Assembly (NCBI GenBank): GCA_002689385.1 | Contig: NZFX01000081.1 | Location: forward strand, 22,595 to 58,249 | Source: Phycisphaerae bacterium | GTDB lineage: Bacteria > Planctomycetota > Phycisphaerae > Phycisphaerales > SM1A02 | Direction of reading: 5' to 3' | DNA length: 35,655 nt | Part shown: piece after piece, positions 7,269 to 16,616 of the stretch | Layout of the letters: every line of letters begins with the position of its first letter | How positions within the stretch are numbered: the first letter of the stretch is position 1 | Made by a program: the position numbers and the translations under genes | Notes under the pieces: generated by a model | What the model was told of the DNA's origin: nothing | The model's input: the letters and a program-made list of their open reading frames with translations, nothing else | Databases searched by the model: none

Positions 7269-9548
7269 ATGCTTCGAACTTCAACATTCTCACTTGCTGC
7301 ATTAGCAATGTGCGCATCAGCGCCATTTGCCTTCGCAGTTCCTTCGTCGCAACTGACCTTGGATCAACTTCGACAAGCGCATCCAAAACTTCAAACACTT
7401 GATGTTGCTGGAAAATTAACAAAAATGGTTGCTCCAGAAATGGCAACTGGCAATACTGCTGAACGCTCAGCGCAAAACTTCCTTAGGACATGGTCACACT
7501 CACTTGGTGTGAATGCAAATGATTTTATTGCTGAGGGCCCATTTGAAGATGGCCGTCACACACAACAAATTATGTACAACCAAGAAACAGGCACATATAA
7601 GTTTACCGGTGTGTACTACAAGCAAGCAGCGGATGGACTACCTGTATACGGAACGCGCCTTATGGTGCTCTCCAGAAATGTTGCAAATAACCCAATCGTA
7701 AACGCAGAAGTTAACCTTCGAGATGTAAAAGGGTTTAAAAAACCTGCACGTCTGATTAATAACGATGCGCTTGCGCTTATGACTGCTGCTACTCGATTCG
7801 GTACTTCAGTAACGACAACGAATCCAGAACTTATGGTATTCGCTGGTTCAAAAGAAATACATAGCGAGCCACGGGCTGCTCTCGTTTTTGAAGCAAAAAC
7901 AGGTGGTAATTGGGACCCCTCAACATATCAAAAAGCAGAGCTTGTTATTGATGCGCAAACAGGTGAAATATTACACGAGGAGAATCTTATTCTTCATGCG
8001 GATGGCAATGTTTCCGGTGTTTCTACAGAAAGTTCAGGTGCAGATACTTGTGATGCAGAATCAGCAACTGGTCTCCCTTATGTAAAAGTGACTCGCGGTG
8101 GAAATACGGCGTATGCCGATGCAAATGGCAACTTTTCGATTAATGGTTCTGGGAATATAACATCGCTGCTTGAAGGACAATGGTTTAAAGTAAATAATCA
8201 GAACGGTTCTAATAGCTCTATTTCACAAAGTGGCTTGAATATTGTTCACAACGCAGCTAATTCAAGCGAATCGTATCGAGCAGAAGTAAATGCTTATTTG
8301 CAAGCAAACATTGTTCGTGACTTTACGCTTGTGCAAAACCCTTCCTACCCTACTATTGACACACAAACTTCATTTGCTACCAATGTAAATATTGGTAGTA
8401 CTTGTAATGCTTACTACGATGGCAACTCCACGAATTACTATAGTTCAGGTTCAGGATGTAGTAATACGGCATTCTCTGTAATTGTGCACCACGAATATGG
8501 CCACCATCTTGTTAATGTTGGGGGTAGCGGGCAAGGTCAATACGGTGAAGGTATGGGCGATGTTATGGGTGTACTCATTACTGGTGACAATCAACTCGCT
8601 CGCGGTTTTTTCAGCAACGATTGTTCCAATGGTATTCGTAATGCAGTCAATAACAAGCAATATCCTTGCAGTGGTGGCATACATGATTGTGGCCAGTTAA
8701 TTTCTGGTTGTGTATGGGACACGCTTGTCGAAATGGAATCAGCATACCCAGCAACAGGGCACGCAATTGTTTCTTCACTCGCTGTTAACTCAATTCTTAT
8801 GCACTCTGGTGATTCTATTACTCCAGCAATTACATTTGACTGGCTTACACTAGACGATGATGATGGTGACCTTACTAATGGTACGCCGCACTCCGAACAA
8901 ATTCTTGCTGGTTTCGGTATGCATAATATGGCAGATTTTCCAGAGCCACTAGCAAATGACGCGTGCGAGTCAGCTAAGCCACTTGTCGACGGTACGCATT
9001 CATTTACAACAGTTGGCGCAAGCGCAAGCAGTGATGCATACGACGAAGCTCAATGCGAAGGCACATATCTTGGTGAAATGGCAGCAGACGTATGGTTCTC
9101 ATACACAGCGTGCGGTACTGGGTCCATGGTTGTTAGTACTTGCGACATTGTTGATTTTGACACAGACATTGTTGTGTACACAGGCAACTGTGGAACTAAA
9201 ACGCAAATCGCATGCAACGGCGATGGCGATGCGTGTGGTGGATATTCATCTTCTGCAACATTCGACGTGAACCAAGGTAGCGACTATCTCATTCGAGTTG
9301 GTGGTTGGGATGGTTCGAGCCAAGGCAGTGGTCAACTTCTCGTTGATGGGCCGGGTGAACCTTGCGACACAGGCACTCCATGTCCTGGCGATCTTAATGA
9401 AGACGGCACCGTTGGTGTTGCAGATCTTCTTGCCATTGTTGACGTGTGGGGCCAAGCAGGTGGCGCAGGGGATATCGATGATGATGGCACAGTCGGCGTA
9501 GGCGACTTGCTCACTTTGATTGATGCTTGGGGCAACTGTCCTGAATAA
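7269..9548 (+). CDS. Exported fungalysin-like (M36-type) metallopeptidase with dockerin-like tail
   Basis: 759 aa. The signal peptide ends AFA (23). Residues ~27-245 form a propeptide like the fungalysin/thermolysin (FTP) and PepSY regions (KFTGVYYKQAADGLPVYGTR). The catalytic domain has HHEYGHH (His408, Glu409, His412) and GEGMGD with Glu427 as probable third zinc ligand. A jelly-roll-like module (~560-690, NDACESAK...VWFSYTACGTG...VDFDTDIVVYTGNC) precedes two dockerin-like repeats (GDLNEDGTVGVADLLAI and GDIDDDGTVGVGDLLTL) and the end WGNCPE. The predicted role is secreted protein breakdown, possibly held at the surface by the tail. A GAGAGGAA ribosome site precedes the ATG. It is a paralogue of the gene at 12207. 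Confidence 0.9.
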   Translation: MLRTSTFSLAALAMCASAPFAFAVPSSQLTLDQLRQAHPKLQTLDVAGKLTKMVAPEMATGNTAERSAQNFLRTWSHSLGVNANDFIAEGPFEDGRHTQQIMYNQETGTYKFTGVYYKQAADGLPVYGTRLMVLSRNVANNPIVNAEVNLRDVKGFKKPARLINNDALALMTAATRFGTSVTTTNPELMVFAGSKEIHSEPRAALVFEAKTGGNWDPSTYQKAELVIDAQTGEILHEENLILHADGNVSGVSTESSGADTCDAESATGLPYVKVTRGGNTAYADANGNFSINGSGNITSLLEGQWFKVNNQNGSNSSISQSGLNIVHNAANSSESYRAEVNAYLQANIVRDFTLVQNPSYPTIDTQTSFATNVNIGSTCNAYYDGNSTNYYSSGSGCSNTAFSVIVHHEYGHHLVNVGGSGQGQYGEGMGDVMGVLITGDNQLARGFFSNDCSNGIRNAVNNKQYPCSGGIHDCGQLISGCVWDTLVEMESAYPATGHAIVSSLAVNSILMHSGDSITPAITFDWLTLDDDDGDLTNGTPHSEQILAGFGMHNMADFPEPLANDACESAKPLVDGTHSFTTVGASASSDAYDEAQCEGTYLGEMAADVWFSYTACGTGSMVVSTCDIVDFDTDIVVYTGNCGTKTQIACNGDGDACGGYSSSATFDVNQGSDYLIRVGGWDGSSQGSGQLLVDGPGEPCDTGTPCPGDLNEDGTVGVADLLAIVDVWGQAGGAGDIDDDGTVGVGDLLTLIDAWGNCPE

Positions 9549-9564
9549 TTGTTATTGACTTTAG

Positions 9565-9601
9565 ACGCCCGCTAGTTATCATAAACTAGCGGGCGTTTTT
9601 T
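9565..9601 (+). terminator. Strong intrinsic terminator
   Basis: Perfect 13-bp stem ACGCCCGCTAGTT / AACTAGCGGGCGT with loop ATCATA and a run of six T, 17 nt after the stop of the first peptidase gene. Confidence 0.93.
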
Positions 9602-9654
9602 ATTGAAAGGAACACGTATAAAACATATTTCACTTTGGTAACTTTAGCACTAGA

Positions 9655-9750
9655 AACTTCTGTTGCACAAAGAGACTTTGTAATGAGCCAGGAGTCGATG
9701 GAGCAGACGATTTGATCGCATTGGTGGATTTGTGGAAAGCATGTCAATAA
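9655..9750 (+). pseudogene. Degenerate dockerin-tail fragment
   Basis: A frame without any start codon reads NFCCTKRLCNEPGVDGADD, then LIALVDLWKACQ and a stop. The pattern G-V-D-G-A-D-D-L-I-A-L-V-D-L-W-x-x-C matches the second dockerin-like repeat and the terminal W-G-x-C of the neighbouring peptidases, with Gly replaced by Lys. The same frame is closed by a TAA shortly upstream (~9617). It is best read as the remnant of another exported gene in this array. Confidence 0.65.
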
Positions 9751-9847
9751 TAAATGCATAAAACAGTACTTATTTCTTGCCTTTTCAGCCATTATAAGGC
9801 ATTATTAGTAATAGTTTCTGAGATTTGAAACGTAAAGAGAGAACGCT

Positions 9848-12058
9848 ATGCTTTTAAGCACAATTTTATCAATGGTCATTCTTGCATCTCCGCAAAAGTT
9901 GTCAATTACTGCTTCATCAATAACACCGGATGTTGTTGCTTCGTATAACGGTGTCGTTGTGCCGATTGATGCTGATGACCTTCGCTCAGTCGAAGAGAAC
10001 GCTACTGTTGTTATTTCAGAATTTCCTCTGGGCGCCGATGGCGAAGTGAACTTGCGACTGCAGCGGTTTGATGTTTTTACAGAAGATGCACAAGTTGTTA
10101 TTGGTTCACAAAACAAACGCGGTGATTTTATTGATGCGTATGTTACACGACCGAATATTATATTTCTTAGGGGTACGATTGAGCGTGATCCAAGTTCACG
10201 CGTATTCCTAGCTCTTGGTGAGCACACAACAAATGGACTTATCGAAACAGAAGGCAATACGTATGTTCTTGCTCAAGATAAAACAAACAATGTAAACGTT
10301 GTGTACAACTTACGAGATTTAGACCCTGAGGTAATGAACTGGGCTGATTTGCATTGCGATGTAGACGAATATGCAGACCCAATCATTTCAAAAGGCAAAG
10401 ACCAGCAAGAACGATCATTAGTTAATGGGTGCAAGTCAATTCAACTTGCAATCGAAACTGATTTTGAGTTTACAAATGACTTATTCGGCGGGAGCACAGC
10501 ACAAAGTAGTGAGTACGCAACAACATTGATTGCCGCTGTGTCGTCGATATTTAATACGGATGTTGGTTACGCACTGCAAATTTCGTATCTACGGCTTTGG
10601 GACAATTCGTCAGATCCATGGAATGGTTCAACGACAAGTTCACAACTCGGGCAGTTTCGAAGTTATTGGGTAGACAATATGGATTCTGTTAGCAGGCACC
10701 TTGGACATTTCCTGAGCGGCCGCCCACTTGGTGGCGGAAAGGCGTACATCGGAGCAGTCTGTACAAATTATGGATACGCTGTTTCAGGAAACTTACGCGG
10801 TTCTTTCCCCATCCCTGTTGAAGATCATAGTTACAACAACTGGGATTTATATGTGGTTGCCCACGAAATAGGACACAATGTAGGGACACAACACACGCAC
10901 GATTACTCACCGCCTATTGATAATTGCGGAAACAATGACTGCGCCGATGCATGGGGTGGAACGATTATGAGTTATTGCCATCAGTGCAGCGGCTCACTTT
11001 CAAACATCGTTTTGAGTTTCGATCCTCGTGTACAAACTACGATTGAAACCTATTTAACACTCGTTGAAAGTTCAGAGTGTGTTCTTGATTGTAACTCAAA
11101 CATTCCCGGCGCCTGTTGCATAGAAGAAAACTGTACTAACCAAGTTTCTGGTGATTGCGTTCTTGCAGGTGGTGTTTTCTTAGGCAGCGCCACATCGTGC
11201 AGTACTAGTTCATGCGTAGAACAATTTGGCGCTTGTTGTATTGGTGGAATGGAGTGCCAAGACACAGACAGTTTTTCATGTGAAGTAGTAGGTGGTGTTT
11301 TCCTTGGAGATACGAGCGATTGCAACGCTGGTGGATGCAGCTCTAGTGCAGAGTATGCTTGCTGTATTGCGGAAAACTGTGTAGAACTTACTCAAGAAGC
11401 ATGCTCTAATGCAGGAGGTTTATGGGAAGGTTTTGGCGCAACATGTGCAAGCGGTGCATGCGATCCACTCTCGAATGATTTCTGCGAGATTGCTCGTTCT
11501 GTTTCGACTGGTTCTTGGTCGTTCACAACAGTAGGGGCCGTGACTGATGGCGTACCCTATGACAATACGCAATGCGATGAAGAATACCTCGGCGGGATGA
11601 ACTCAGATGTTTGGTTTTCTTACGAAGCATGTGAAGCTGGAAATTTACTTGTAAGTACTTGTGAGTCGATAGATTTTGATTCTGATATTGTTGTGTACGA
11701 AGGCGATTGCGAAAATCTGGTGCAAGTTGAGTGCAATGGCGATGGTGCTGGTTGTGGTTCATACACTTCAGAAGTAAATGTGAGTGTACAAGAAGGTAGT
11801 ATCTACTACATACGCGTCGGTGGGTTTAGCGAAGGCAGCTCTGGAAGTGGCCAACTCGTTATTGGTGGACAGCAATGCAATCCCGACGCGCCATGTATTG
11901 GCGATCTTGATATCGATGGTGTTGTTGATGTTGATGATCTTCTAGAAATTATTAATTATTGGGAAGAAACTGATGCAGTGTATGACTTAGATGAGAATGG
12001 CATAGTTGGCATTGGTGATGTGTTGTTGCTTGTTGCTAACTGGGGTAATTGTGAGTAA
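9848..12058 (+). CDS. Exported reprolysin-like (M12-type) metallopeptidase with dockerin-like tail
   Basis: 736 aa with an N-terminal signal (about residues 1-14), a propeptide of ~190 residues, and a metzincin catalytic domain: HEIGHNVGTQHTH (His339, Glu340, His343, His349) with Met-turn IMSYC (Met374). Three cysteine modules of ~40 aa follow (each starting ACC/GACC and ending in two Cys, ~421-540), then the jelly-roll-like module also present in both neighbours (SNDFCEIARS...VWFSYEACEAG...), and two dockerin-like repeats ending WGNCE. Predicted secreted endopeptidase with a substrate- or surface-binding C-terminal half. An AGAGAG purine stretch lies ~8 nt before the ATG. No terminator of quality follows; the next gene starts 148 nt on. 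Confidence 0.9.
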   Translation: MLLSTILSMVILASPQKLSITASSITPDVVASYNGVVVPIDADDLRSVEENATVVISEFPLGADGEVNLRLQRFDVFTEDAQVVIGSQNKRGDFIDAYVTRPNIIFLRGTIERDPSSRVFLALGEHTTNGLIETEGNTYVLAQDKTNNVNVVYNLRDLDPEVMNWADLHCDVDEYADPIISKGKDQQERSLVNGCKSIQLAIETDFEFTNDLFGGSTAQSSEYATTLIAAVSSIFNTDVGYALQISYLRLWDNSSDPWNGSTTSSQLGQFRSYWVDNMDSVSRHLGHFLSGRPLGGGKAYIGAVCTNYGYAVSGNLRGSFPIPVEDHSYNNWDLYVVAHEIGHNVGTQHTHDYSPPIDNCGNNDCADAWGGTIMSYCHQCSGSLSNIVLSFDPRVQTTIETYLTLVESSECVLDCNSNIPGACCIEENCTNQVSGDCVLAGGVFLGSATSCSTSSCVEQFGACCIGGMECQDTDSFSCEVVGGVFLGDTSDCNAGGCSSSAEYACCIAENCVELTQEACSNAGGLWEGFGATCASGACDPLSNDFCEIARSVSTGSWSFTTVGAVTDGVPYDNTQCDEEYLGGMNSDVWFSYEACEAGNLLVSTCESIDFDSDIVVYEGDCENLVQVECNGDGAGCGSYTSEVNVSVQEGSIYYIRVGGFSEGSSGSGQLVIGGQQCNPDAPCIGDLDIDGVVDVDDLLEIINYWEETDAVYDLDENGIVGIGDVLLLVANWGNCE

Positions 12059-12206
12059 TCTCGTCTGAAGAGCAATGATAATGCTTACCTAAGTTATTAA
12101 TAAAAGCATTCGGTCCCTATTTGCCTTGCAAATCATTTAAAACCTGTCATTATGGTTACAACTATATACATGTAAAGCGCAATTTAAATGGAGAGGAACC
12201 ATACAA

Positions 12207-15200
12207 ATGCACATTAAACGACTATTGGCCCTGTCGGTCACCTCGCTGATAGCTTGCTCTGCAAGTTATGCAGCTTCAGATGTATCACCAAGTCAGGCGA
12301 TGAATCAAATCCGTAAAGATCATCCCAATTTGATGACGGTAAATCGAGCTGGCAACATTCATAAAATACTAGATAAAGAACTCGCAACTGGTCGAACACC
12401 ACTTGCAACTGCAGAAAACTTTATTGACACCTTTGCAGCAGCCCTGGATGTTGATGCAAAGGAGTTTGTAGAGCGCGGCCCATTTCAAGACCAACATTCC
12501 CATCAAGATTTTATGTATAACCGAGAAACCGGTCAGCATAAATTTACGGGCGTGTATTACATGCAAACAGCTGACGGACTCCCCGTTTACGAGTCTAGAC
12601 TTATGGTTCTTGTTCGAAACATAACGGATTACCCTGCAGTTAGTGCTACAACTGTTCTTCGGGACGTAAAAGGTTTTAAGAAACCACGCAATGTATTTGC
12701 GAGTGAAGCGATTGCGCTTATGTCAGCAGCCACCCGTTTGGGTAAAGGGGTTGTTATTACTTCACCTGAACTCATGGTTTTTGCAGGGACAGATGTTAAG
12801 CAACATGAACCAACGGCCGCGCTTGTGTTTGAAGCAACTCTTGGTGGCGCATGGGATTTCGAAACGTATAAAAAACTTGAACTAGTCATCGACGCTCAGA
12901 CAGGCGAAGTTCTTTTAGAAAAGAATTTGATTTTACATGTTGACGGCAATGTTTCAGGTGTCGCAACAGAAAGTTCGGGCGCAGATGTTTGCGATCCTGA
13001 ATCAGCAGTTGGTTTGCCTTATGCTAAGGTTTCGCTTGGCGGTAGTACTGTTTTTGCAGATGCAAACGGTGACTTTACAATTTCGGGATCGGGCACAATC
13101 ACATCTACACTTGACGGAGAATGGTTTGATTCACAGAATCAATCTGGTTCTGATGCCTCGCTGGCACAAAACAGTAGCGATCCACTCTTTATGCATAATG
13201 ATGCAAATGATAACGAGCAATACCGTGCGCAGGTAAACGGGTACCTTCAATCGAATATTGTGCGCGACTTTACGCTTTTGTATGCACCTTCATTCCCAAC
13301 CATTGCAACGCAAACTTCGTTTCCTGTGAAAACAGGCGTAAGCGGAACATGCAACGCGTTTTATGATTATTCATCCATTAACTTTTACAATGCCGGCAGT
13401 GGTTGTTCAAACACAGCCTTTTCTGTAATTGTCCATCACGAATACGGCCATCACTTGGTTGCCGTTGCAGGTAGTGGTCAAGGTCAATACGGTGAAGGTA
13501 TGGGTGATGTTATGGGCGTACTCATTACTGGTGACAATCAACTCGCTCGTGGTTTTTACAGCGACGATTGTGCGAATGGTATTCGTAATGCAGTCAACAA
13601 CAAGCAATATCCTTGCAGTGGTGGCATACATGATTGTGGCCAATTAATTTCTGGTTGTGTATGGGACACTCTTGCCGAAATGGAAGCGGCATATCCTGGT
13701 CAGGGTCTCGATATTGTTGCTGAACTAGCAATAAATTCTATTCCTATGCACGCTGGAGATATTATCGATCCAAGTATTACAACAGACTGGTTAACGCTTG
13801 ATGATGATGACGGTGACCTTACAAATGGTACGCCACACTCAGCGCAAATTCTCGCAGGGTTCGCGTTGCATAACATGGACGAATTCCCGCCACCAGCTAC
13901 GTATGCTTGTTGTATCGATGAAGTTTGTAGTGAACTTACATCTGCAGACTGTGAGAACTCTGGCGGTGTTTGGCGCAACGGTTATTTCTGTAACCAAGTA
14001 AGTTGTGTTCCACTTCCAAATGACTTCTGTGATTCGGCTCAGTTAATCACGGATGGTACTTGGGACTTAATAACAATTGGTGCTTTGAGTGATTCTGATC
14101 CTTATAATGATGCAACTTGTACAGGAACCTATCTTGGTCAAATGCACGCTGATGTCTGGTTCGATTATATTGCTTGCGAAACAGGTCAAATGACAATTAC
14201 TACTTGTAACCTTATCGATTTCGATAGCGATATCGTTGTGTACGAAGGTTCATGTGACGCAATGACCCAAGTAGCGTGTAATGGCGATGGAGATGGTTGC
14301 GCAGGTTATTCTTCAGCCGTAGTTTTCAATGTAACTGCTGGCGCAATGTATAAAATCCGAGTTGGCGGTTATGACACAGCTGCTGAGGGCTCTGGTTCAC
14401 TCTCTGTTGATGGACCAGGTGCAGGATGCGTGACAGATCCTTCAGTTGAGATTGCCTATCCTGATGGTCGGCCATCTTTAGTAAATCCAAACGGCGGGAC
14501 GATTGTTGCAATAGATGTCACTGATGGCACAAGTAGCCCTGTAAGTGGCATGCTCCACTTTAATAGTGGTTCTGGTTGGAATACATCACCGCTGAACGCA
14601 GCTTTTGATGCAACATTTCCTGAATTTGCTTGTGGAGCGACCGTTAACTGGTACATCTCTGTTGATTCTGCAGATAGCGAAACAACGATCAGCCCTTTAG
14701 GTGCTCCGAGTACTACTTGGGATGCGATGGCGTTTACAGGGAGTGATATTGCATTTGACGATGACTTTAATACCGACATGGGTTGGGACGTTGAAGCAAC
14801 TGCAGGTACAGGAAACTGGGAGAGAGTAACACCATCAAATGGTGGGGCTCGTTGTGATAACCCTACAGATGCTGATGGTTCTGGAATGTGCTATGTCACA
14901 GGAAACGGTGTCGACGAAGATGTTGATACTGGTACGACTATATTGAACTCGCCAATCATGGATTTCACCGATGGTGCAATTCTTAGTTATTCCCGTTGGT
15001 ACTCTAATGGTGCTGACTGTGGTGGTGCTGACTCGAACAACGACTACTTCTATGTAGACATTTCTGTTGACGGCGGTGCATGGGAAAACCTTGAAACAGT
15101 AGGTCCAATTGATCAGTCAAGTGGCGGTTGGTATGCAGTCGAGCACATACTTTCAGGCGAAGGCGCGTTGCGTATTCGATTTGTTTGCGGTGACTTGGAC

Positions 15201-15434
15201 ACAGGTTCAGTCGTTGAAGCAGCTGTTGATGGTGTTTCTATTAAAAACAGTTTCTGTGACGAAACACCATGTGCAGGTGATGTTAATGGTGACAGCATTG
15301 TTGATGTGACAGACATACTTTCGGTAGTCGGCGCTTGGGGTACTGCTGGTGGACCTGGGGATGTCAATGGTGACGGCATTGTTAACGTTGGTGACTTGCT
15401 TGCTATCGTTGAAGGTTGGGGCTCTTGCCCGTAA
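12207..15434 (+). CDS. Exported fungalysin-like (M36-type) metallopeptidase, long multidomain form
   Basis: 1075 aa, paralogue of the gene at 7269 over the propeptide and catalytic domain: HHEYGHH (His411, Glu412, His415), GEGMGD with Glu430. The signal peptide ends around SYA (20-22). After the catalytic domain it adds one ACC cysteine module (~568-605), the shared jelly-roll-like module, a strand-rich domain (~750-850, VEIAYPDGRPS...), and a MAM/lectin-like domain (~850-1015, DDFNTDMGWDVE...WYSNGADCGG...). Two dockerin-like repeats end WGSCP. The extra domains probably widen substrate binding. The GGAGAGGAACCA ribosome region matches that of the 7269 gene, so the duplication seems to include the leader. 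One catalytic patch is nearly identical at DNA level to the paralogue. Confidence 0.9.
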   Translation: MHIKRLLALSVTSLIACSASYAASDVSPSQAMNQIRKDHPNLMTVNRAGNIHKILDKELATGRTPLATAENFIDTFAAALDVDAKEFVERGPFQDQHSHQDFMYNRETGQHKFTGVYYMQTADGLPVYESRLMVLVRNITDYPAVSATTVLRDVKGFKKPRNVFASEAIALMSAATRLGKGVVITSPELMVFAGTDVKQHEPTAALVFEATLGGAWDFETYKKLELVIDAQTGEVLLEKNLILHVDGNVSGVATESSGADVCDPESAVGLPYAKVSLGGSTVFADANGDFTISGSGTITSTLDGEWFDSQNQSGSDASLAQNSSDPLFMHNDANDNEQYRAQVNGYLQSNIVRDFTLLYAPSFPTIATQTSFPVKTGVSGTCNAFYDYSSINFYNAGSGCSNTAFSVIVHHEYGHHLVAVAGSGQGQYGEGMGDVMGVLITGDNQLARGFYSDDCANGIRNAVNNKQYPCSGGIHDCGQLISGCVWDTLAEMEAAYPGQGLDIVAELAINSIPMHAGDIIDPSITTDWLTLDDDDGDLTNGTPHSAQILAGFALHNMDEFPPPATYACCIDEVCSELTSADCENSGGVWRNGYFCNQVSCVPLPNDFCDSAQLITDGTWDLITIGALSDSDPYNDATCTGTYLGQMHADVWFDYIACETGQMTITTCNLIDFDSDIVVYEGSCDAMTQVACNGDGDGCAGYSSAVVFNVTAGAMYKIRVGGYDTAAEGSGSLSVDGPGAGCVTDPSVEIAYPDGRPSLVNPNGGTIVAIDVTDGTSSPVSGMLHFNSGSGWNTSPLNAAFDATFPEFACGATVNWYISVDSADSETTISPLGAPSTTWDAMAFTGSDIAFDDDFNTDMGWDVEATAGTGNWERVTPSNGGARCDNPTDADGSGMCYVTGNGVDEDVDTGTTILNSPIMDFTDGAILSYSRWYSNGADCGGADSNNDYFYVDISVDGGAWENLETVGPIDQSSGGWYAVEHILSGEGALRIRFVCGDLDTGSVVEAAVDGVSIKNSFCDETPCAGDVNGDSIVDVTDILSVVGAWGTAGGPGDVNGDGIVNVGDLLAIVEGWGSCP

Positions 15435-15451
15435 CTTTTAGTTACTTAATG

Positions 15452-15485
15452 AAAAGGCCCCGCTCTAGCGAGCGGGGCCTTTTTT
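15452..15485. terminator. Strong, probably two-way terminator
   Basis: AAAAGGCCCCGCTC-TAGC-GAGCGGGGCC followed by six T. The A-run on the left lets it also serve the minus-strand gene that ends at 15510. It lies between convergent genes. Confidence 0.93.
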
Positions 15486-15509
15486 ATTCGTAAGCAAGGG
15501 GATGGTTCT

Positions 15510-16316
15510 TTACTTCTTACCGCTGTCGATTTCAGCAAATACTTTGAGTGGATCTTTGAGTACCTTTGGGATGCATCCTCCGCAACAAAGTTGAACAAGC
15601 CGATTGCCGACAATCATAAAATCAGGTCCGCCCATGCCATCAAGTGGCCCACGACCAACGATGCAGTAATCAAGTGGGTAACCCTTCTTTTGTGCTTTGA
15701 TGATTGCTTCATCTAGCTCAGGAACAAATTTTGCTGGATTTTCAAGGAACTCAGCCTTGCAGTCATTGCAACAAGTTCTAAACAAACGATTTCCATAGAT
15801 GAAGTCAATTGAAGCGCCTTTCGAGTCAAGCTTTTCACCACTTACTACGCATGTGTCAATTGGGTAATAAGGAAGTTGTTGTGTAATCATTTTTGCATCG
15901 ATTTCTTTAAACTTTGCCTCTTTGTCCGCCTTGAATTGTGTAGGACAGCCTGCACAACAGAAACGAACTTCGCGACCATTGATAACTTCCATTACAACCT
16001 CGCCCATTGAGTCCAGTGGCTTGCCTGTAACTGGGCAAGTATCAAGAAGGTAGGGTGTAGTGACTGCAAGTTCAGGTTTTGCATTTGCAGCCTTTTGCTC
16101 TGCTACATACGCGACCTTTCGTGCATCGTCCCATTTTTTAAAGCCACTGAGACAACCGCCACAACAAAATGCAACGGAGTCGTCGCCAACTTGCGCGGTG
16201 ACCATTGGGTTAACTGGGTTCCCCGTGAATGGGCACATTTCGTTTACTGGCTCACCAGCAAATACGAGGGTTGGTAATGCTACGACTGCAAAAATGAATG
16301 AATTGAAAAGTTTCAT
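15510..16316 (-). CDS. Exported protein with four TRASH/YHS-like metal-binding modules
   Basis: 268 aa; the signal peptide ends VFA-G (20). Four tandem modules of ~60 aa each show C-x3-G, ~20 residues, then C-C-x2-C: Cys28/51-52/55, Cys94/120-121/124, Cys156/182-183/186, Cys218/244-245/248 (FCCGGC, FCCAGC, TCCNDC, LCCGGC). This resembles the TRASH/YHS zinc-ribbon-like folds linked to copper and other heavy metals. The gene lies directly downstream of a wrecked metal-efflux operon on the same strand, so a periplasmic metal-binding role next to a Cus-type pump is inferred. An AAAGGA ribosome site lies 6 nt before the ATG. The gene itself looks intact. Alternative role: a general redox or zinc protein. 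Confidence 0.82.
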   Translation of the reverse strand: MKLFNSFIFAVVALPTLVFAGEPVNEMCPFTGNPVNPMVTAQVGDDSVAFCCGGCLSGFKKWDDARKVAYVAEQKAANAKPELAVTTPYLLDTCPVTGKPLDSMGEVVMEVINGREVRFCCAGCPTQFKADKEAKFKEIDAKMITQQLPYYPIDTCVVSGEKLDSKGASIDFIYGNRLFRTCCNDCKAEFLENPAKFVPELDEAIIKAQKKGYPLDYCIVGRGPLDGMGGPDFMIVGNRLVQLCCGGCIPKVLKDPLKVFAEIDSGKK

Positions 16317-16328
16317 GAGTTTTCCTTT

Positions 16329-16616
16329 TTACTTTTCGGTTTTAGAAACGTGTGTAATTGCAGTAGAGAATTTCAGTTGCAACTCTGCAACGGATGCATA
16401 CAACACTGGTACGGTAAGCAAGGTGAATAGAGCAACGAGCATTATACTAAAGACCGGAATCGCCATTTGCATCATAAGGTCAGCGCCTCATTGAGTGGCA
16501 ATTAGAACAGGTAACCGTTCAAAAATGTTCGTCGCTGACCTCATTAAGCATGCTCGGATTCGCAAGCAATCGCGCTCGACAATTACTTCATGGATTTCCG
16601 CAATCGTAGTTAGTTT
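16329..16616 (-). pseudogene. C-terminal remnant of a CusA/CzcA-type RND metal efflux pump
   Basis: The minus-strand frame reads ...EVIVERDCLRIRACLMRS, ATNIFERLPVLIATQ, stop (TGA, complement of 16488-16490), GADLMMQMAIPVFSIMLVAL, FTLLTVPVLYASVAE... and ends at 16329. This follows the last ~95 residues of heavy-metal RND pumps (LRxRPxLMT...LPVL.STG.GAD.M.PMAIPVFGGMLVAL.TLFVVPVLY), where the final transmembrane helices lie. The in-frame stop and missing ~950 upstream residues show it is dead. It ends 12 nt before the start of the TRASH/YHS gene, so these were probably one operon. Confidence 0.8.

Noticed and set aside
8451-8684. Antisense frame inside the first fungalysin-like gene, with a similar one at 13407-13643
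   Set aside because: The two antisense frames resemble each other only because the sense genes are paralogues; both are shadows.
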